A stretch of DNA of 64,000 nucleotides from Ceratorhiza oryzae-sativae. Lineage: Eukaryota > Basidiomycota > Agaricomycetes > Cantharellales > Ceratobasidiaceae. Shown here one piece after another: positions 59,913 through 64,000 of this stretch. The first letter of the stretch is position 1. Each line of letters begins with the position of its first letter. Both the position numbers and the translations under genes were made by a program. Below the pieces are notes generated by a model. That model searched no databases and had not been told where the DNA came from. It saw only the letters and a program-made list of their open reading frames with translations. The stretch lies in contig JARWMV010000028.1 in assembly GCA_030998015.1 (NCBI GenBank), positions 124,001 through 188,000 of the forward strand, given 5' to 3'.

Positions 59913-61127
59913 CTACGTTGGGCTTCCACGGTTTGTGTGGCCCTCAAATATGATCAATCCCAATTCCAAGCGGTTCGAATATCGTAAACAAATGCGAGTT
60001 CATATTCTGACCCATATGTAGCTTGTAAAATCTGTCAATCTGCAAAGACGAGAAAGTGCATGCCGTAATCTGTTTAATGATTAATCGGAATTTCAACGCA
60101 ATGCTAATCACTTTTTGGAGGACATACGTGATCGGGTTAACCTAAGACAAAACGCTTGTCGCAGGTTTACGAATCGTTGTGAAGTGGATAATCGCGTCCT
60201 GGAAGGAGTGAACTACAACCTTAGGCGATTCACTTTAAGTGTAACTTAAAATGATATGAACCCCCAGGCTAACTAGACCACAGGGGGTCAGACGTATTCT
60301 GGGCTTGGTTCTTGCCTAACGTTAATGAATCATGATATTGTGCCTGCCGTTAGACTGAATCTTTCGCGCAAGCGCTTCCTCCTCCGCGTTACAATCTATT
60401 GATGCCGACGCGTTTTGACAGCGAACAGATCATTATGCTAGCTAAATTGACTTATATGCGGTAGATAATCAACAAAGTCAACCAAGCACATAGTCTATAT
60501 GCATCTGCCACAAAACCACCGTGTGAGTCCATTAGATTTGGGACTTTTATGCTGGCGTTTCGTATACATGTGTCCTAGAAGTAAATCATATGTAGCTTTG
60601 CATGGGCTTGGATCTTCTTGTTCGCAAACGAGGCATCAAATCGACGCGCTTGCAAGGCCGTACACTGAACAGATTTCAGTCAGAGACCATATTTAGGAGC
60701 TTAGCTATTCTATTCAGTAATAATATTTAATATGAAACTCATCGACGAGGGCTAGACGCTGCATCTTGCGCTTTGATCTCGGGTATTCCACCGTCCCTGC
60801 CGACACAGAGCTCCTGGGGTGAAGGAACAAATGATCCAACGTGAATTATGTTATATATATATATATTCGATCTTGAATATCATTCGTTTTTTGTGCAGGG
60901 GCAGCATGATTCAGCCCCAAGGCTGGCTGGGAAGAGAGGGGAAGCCGTTGTTGAGGTGGAGCGTGGGATATCATCACGTGATGCCAGGCTGTGATCCGAG
61001 CAGGACGCAACCGGCTGTTCTGATTCACACCACCACCACTGACGACCACGACCGGTATGTTGTTCTCGGGCTCCCATCCCAGACATATAGGCTAACATAG
61101 CCCATAGTAAAATATATATAGTTTATC
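59913..61127. other. Intergenic, promoter side of synaptobrevin
   Basis: No gene. It includes a TA-repeat run near 60852-60866 and a possible 5'-untranslated intron (GTATGT at 61053 to CATAG at about 61106) just upstream of the synaptobrevin start. Confidence 0.45.
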
Positions 61128-61893
61128 ATGTGAGTTGCCGCCTTCACCTCTCCTGCCGCTGTCGAACTGCCCTATCTCCAAGCAACCACCACTTACCTTG
61201 CGACCGGTTTCCTTCGCCTAGGTCTGAGCCATATGACCCCTATCTCCCTCGCGGTGGTTCTTCGGCCAACCCATCCGGCGAGCCAGGCCGCCCTGCCGGA
61301 AATGCCAAGACCGCTGCAATCCAACAACAGATCGACGACACCGTCGGAATCATGCGCGAGAACATCACCCGTGTGGCTGAGCGTGGCGAAAGGCTAGACG
61401 TTTTGCAAGACAAGACTGGTGAGTTTTTTGGCATTCATATTGTGTCACCCTCCCCATCTGCGTGTAATGAGCCGTGTGCGACGATGCCGGCCTTTACCCG
61501 TGTAGCCATAACTCATCTTAGGGTCGGTTCGTCGTTGGCCTGTACCACTGCGGGTAGGCTGTCCCGGATGGCGCGATCCACGCTCGGCGCGCCGTTTGAT
61601 CATGCACAGCCTCCGCCCATTTGCTGCGCATAAACCGATAATTGTTACATGGCTAACGCCTATACTCCCATTCAGACAACCTTGCTGTCAATGCGCAGGG
61701 CTTCCGACGAGGTGCCAACCGAGTACGCAAGAACATGTGGTACGTGCTTGCTCACGATGACGACGCTCCAACAATCTCACTGGGTTACCATAGGTGGAAG
61801 GACATGAAAATGCGAATTATCATTGCTATTGGTATCGCTATTCTGATCGTCATCATCGTCGTCCCAATCGTCAAGGCGGTCCAGAACAAGTAA
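61128..61893 (+). CDS. Synaptobrevin/VAMP (R-SNARE, Snc1-like)
   Basis: A tail-anchored vesicle SNARE for exocytosis and endosome-to-surface traffic; it forms the four-helix bundle with syntaxin and Sec9 at the plasma membrane. The initiation codon is split: AT at 61128-61129, intron 61130-61221 (GTGAGT...CCTAG), then G at 61222, giving [20 protein letters not shown]. The SNARE helix is [20 protein letters not shown] then [16 protein letters not shown], with the zero-layer Arg in [12 protein letters not shown], followed by [20 protein letters not shown] and a C-terminal membrane anchor [19 protein letters not shown] ending VQNK. Further introns lie within DKT/DNL and between MW and WKD. The gene is complete. 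Unspliced RNA would read ATG TGA, an immediate stop. Confidence 0.93.
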
Positions 61894-62637
61894 ACGCTCG
61901 CCATCCATCAACTCGGAATTGAACAATTGTGTCTCCAAATAAACGCCCCTCCTATTCTTGACTCGTTTTTCGTCCGGTTTCTTCCAGTGTACTCTGTTTG
62001 TGTGATGTGTGTGATTTTATATTTTCCGACCTGCCATGTTACATTACGAGTATTTTCCATCTCTTGATGGCCAGGGTAGACTATATATTCTGACGCGTTT
62101 TAACATAGCTGTCAATGAAGTCAGACAGGAGATCATACAGCGGTAGGGGCAGGCATTTGCGATCACTGGGTCCCCCTATCCTCTGAAACCGGCCCTTGAA
62201 AAAAAGTACAAGCCAACCGACGTTTGATACGTGTGGCCCGCGTTTCGCTCACAACTCGGGTTCAGGCTGAACGCTCTTGACTATCGTGCTGCGGTGACGT
62301 GGGCTGTACCACGTATGGGTAGACAATTTGAGCAGTCGTATTAATAACTTCAACGCGGAAACGTCGTTCCAACATCCTCCCTGTGGGCGCTAGGTACTAA
62401 TCAAGTTGCCAACACAGACCGAGGTACGAGCGCGATTTCGATGATCGACATCTTGGACAAGCATCGTCTAGGGTTCGGGAAAAAACTCCAGAGTTTTTTA
62501 CATAACGGTAATTTACTTACCAGGGCTGGGCACCCTACTAAATTACAATTATAAACTGTAAATAACTTAAGATAAGATAAGATGTAATATAACCGCATTT
62601 GGAGGATACGATAAGTAGTAATTACAGATCTTAAATG
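61894..62637. other. Convergent 3' flanks
   Basis: 3' ends of synaptobrevin and of the hAT-derived gene face each other. No further feature recognised. Confidence 0.45.
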
Positions 62638-64000
62638 TCACGGACACCATTTTCCCCAGTCTCCGTCATTGTCGTCACTAATCTCCACGATCTGAATATT
62701 CTTTGGTGCAGGAAATTTACTTCGGCTTTGGGCCCCTTCCGATGCATCCAACAGATCAGTCAGCTCATCTAGGCTCCAAATGGCAATATCTGGATCGACC
62801 TGTAATTTGGGTTCACTATCGCCATGAGATAGAGCGCGCAGTCCGGCCACGGTACTATCCAGGAGATCTAGCATTTTGCCATCTAGCAGTGGCATTTGAC
62901 CCTCCCGAAGCAGTGGGTTGGGGCGGTAACTGGACGTTTGGCCAAGGTCTTTGAATGCCAGGGTTGGTTTTCGAGCTCATGATAGGTTATGTTTCTGCAT
63001 CCAATGTAATCTGACTATAATATGAGGATATACATACTGACTAACCATTGCTGAGAAATTGGCCCATTGTCGAACCTCGATTATACTTGAAGTTAGCTCA
63101 ATAAGCTGTCGGTTTTGCAGGGGAGAGTTCAACCATGTGACATTTGACATAACACGTTCATCCACCATCGAGTTGGGACAAATATCGTAGATACGTACTG
63201 CAAACGCCTATGCAATCTGTTAGAAAAAAGTGATTGAAGATGTAATTGAAAACCTACAGGAATGAGTGATGCGGGATCACGCACCAGACGGCGCCACCAA
63301 TTGTGAGGTGATTCCGTCTTATCTTGGTACACAAATGGATAATGGCCGTATGAGAACGCCATCAGTTCCACATCGAATTGGCGCTTTAGATTTGAGGCTT
63401 TATGCTGCGTTAGGTATGTCTTTCGGCCATGTTTTTTGTCGTGCTCTCGCTGATATCCAATCATAGAATGGAGGAATTCACCAAGTCGCTTGTAAGCTTT
63501 AGGTGGAAGCTGCGGTTCATGATTGTTGCAGGACTCTTGCTCCCCATGAGGGAGTACTACTCGAGCTGCCAGATGGTTGGATTTACCTAGAAGCTTTGAG
63601 TGCCACCAACCTGCACATAAATTGTTAGCCTGCTCGATTGATTCTTGTGTAATTTATGACTTACAAGGATCAAGGCAAAGAGCAGTAAAATAGATGTTGC
63701 TTGGAGCATCATCAATCACCTCCTTCAGTCGCTGGTTATAGCTCAATACGATGCCATGGATGGTAATCTGTGTGAGATCGATAGTATCATCCTTGAGTAT
63801 CTTTTGGAACCAGGCTGCGAGCGCCAGCCAGTGCATATATACATTGGCAGGGTTGACGAAAGGTGATTCCAAGCATACAATAGCACAAGCAATAGGAGCT
63901 AGTACTGCTGCAACCTGTTTCAAATCCAGCTCAAACCTGACAGTTGCAGTGCTATCAGACCTCAAGATACGATCGCACTCCTGTGGACCAATATAAGTAT
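62638..64000 (-). CDS. hAT-transposase-derived gene, 3' part (5' end outside the window)
   Basis: Minus-strand exons read in frame from the right edge. FELDLKQVAAVLAPIACAIV, CLESPFVNPANVYMHWLALA and DDAPSNIYFTALCLDP are the RNase-H-like/helical part of fungal hAT transposases. ESPHNWWRRLVRDPASLIP and AFAVRIYDICPNSMVDERVM then TWLNSPLQN form the C-terminal dimerisation domain (the WW and the PNS..DER motif). It continues past the usual end with PNPLLREGQMPLLDGKMLDL and an acidic tail, IVEISDDNDGDWGKWCP, stopping at 62638. At least four short GT-AG introns are used and no stop interrupts the exons, which is more than expected for a dead copy. Catalytic residues upstream lie outside the window, so activity cannot be judged. 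It could be a host-adopted transposase gene. Confidence 0.83.

Noticed and set aside
1..64000. CRISPR arrays, prophage, operons or integrative elements
   Set aside because: No regularly spaced repeats or bacterial gene organisation; the intron structure shows a eukaryotic genome.

Overview
The window is nuclear DNA from a filamentous basidiomycete fungus. Every recognisable protein gene is cut by many short (about 45-65 nt) GT-AG introns, and the gene content is fungal: an FKS-type glucan synthase, Zn(II)2Cys6 regulators, a DUF6533 membrane protein, an F-box protein of the basidiomycete type, and pogo and hAT transposases. The overall style suggests the Rhizoctonia/Ceratobasidium group (Cantharellales); that placement is inference from memory of family style, not a database match.

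Layout. 1.4-7.0 kb (minus): FKS1, the catalytic subunit of beta-1,3-glucan synthase, 10 exons. 7-10.9 kb: gene-free. 10.9-17.8 kb: a symmetric block of two tiny single-domain dsRNA-binding-protein genes (10.9 kb plus, 17.4 kb minus) enclosing a seven-helix DUF6533 membrane protein and a BEM46-like alpha/beta hydrolase. 20.2-24.1 kb (plus): two tandem paralogous C2H2 zinc-finger genes. 24.5-30.7 kb (minus): a full-length ABCC/MRP-type transporter. 31.7-34.0 kb (minus): a secreted GH13 alpha-amylase. 35.2-37.4 kb (plus): an ATP-dependent DNA ligase with two SWIM-like zinc motifs. 37.4-43.8 kb: gene-poor, with one recognisable relic of an ABC transporter nucleotide-binding domain. 43.8-46.9 kb: a divergent pair encoding two secreted, probably GPI-anchored proteins (a ThuA-like protein and a macrophage-activating-glycoprotein homologue). 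48.7-54.0 kb (plus): two tandem Zn2Cys6 transcription factor copies, the first a pseudogene and the second apparently intact with 4- and 5-nt micro-exons. 54.7-57.0 kb: a complete pogo/Tigger DNA transposon with TIRs, TA target duplication and intact transposase. 57.1-59.9 kb (plus): an F-box protein. 61.1-61.9 kb (plus): synaptobrevin (R-SNARE) with its start codon split by an intron. 62.6 kb to the right edge (minus): a hAT-transposase-derived gene, truncated by the window.

There is no operon-like organisation. Several genes act at the cell surface or in secretion (FKS1, amylase, ThuA-like, GPI protein, synaptobrevin, ABC transporter), but I see no single pathway linking them. The most notable observations are the small dsRNA-binding genes, the split start codon, the micro-exons shared by an active and a dead regulator, the intact pogo element, and four isolated 1-2 nt frameshifts in otherwise conserved genes, which look like consensus errors unless reads say otherwise.
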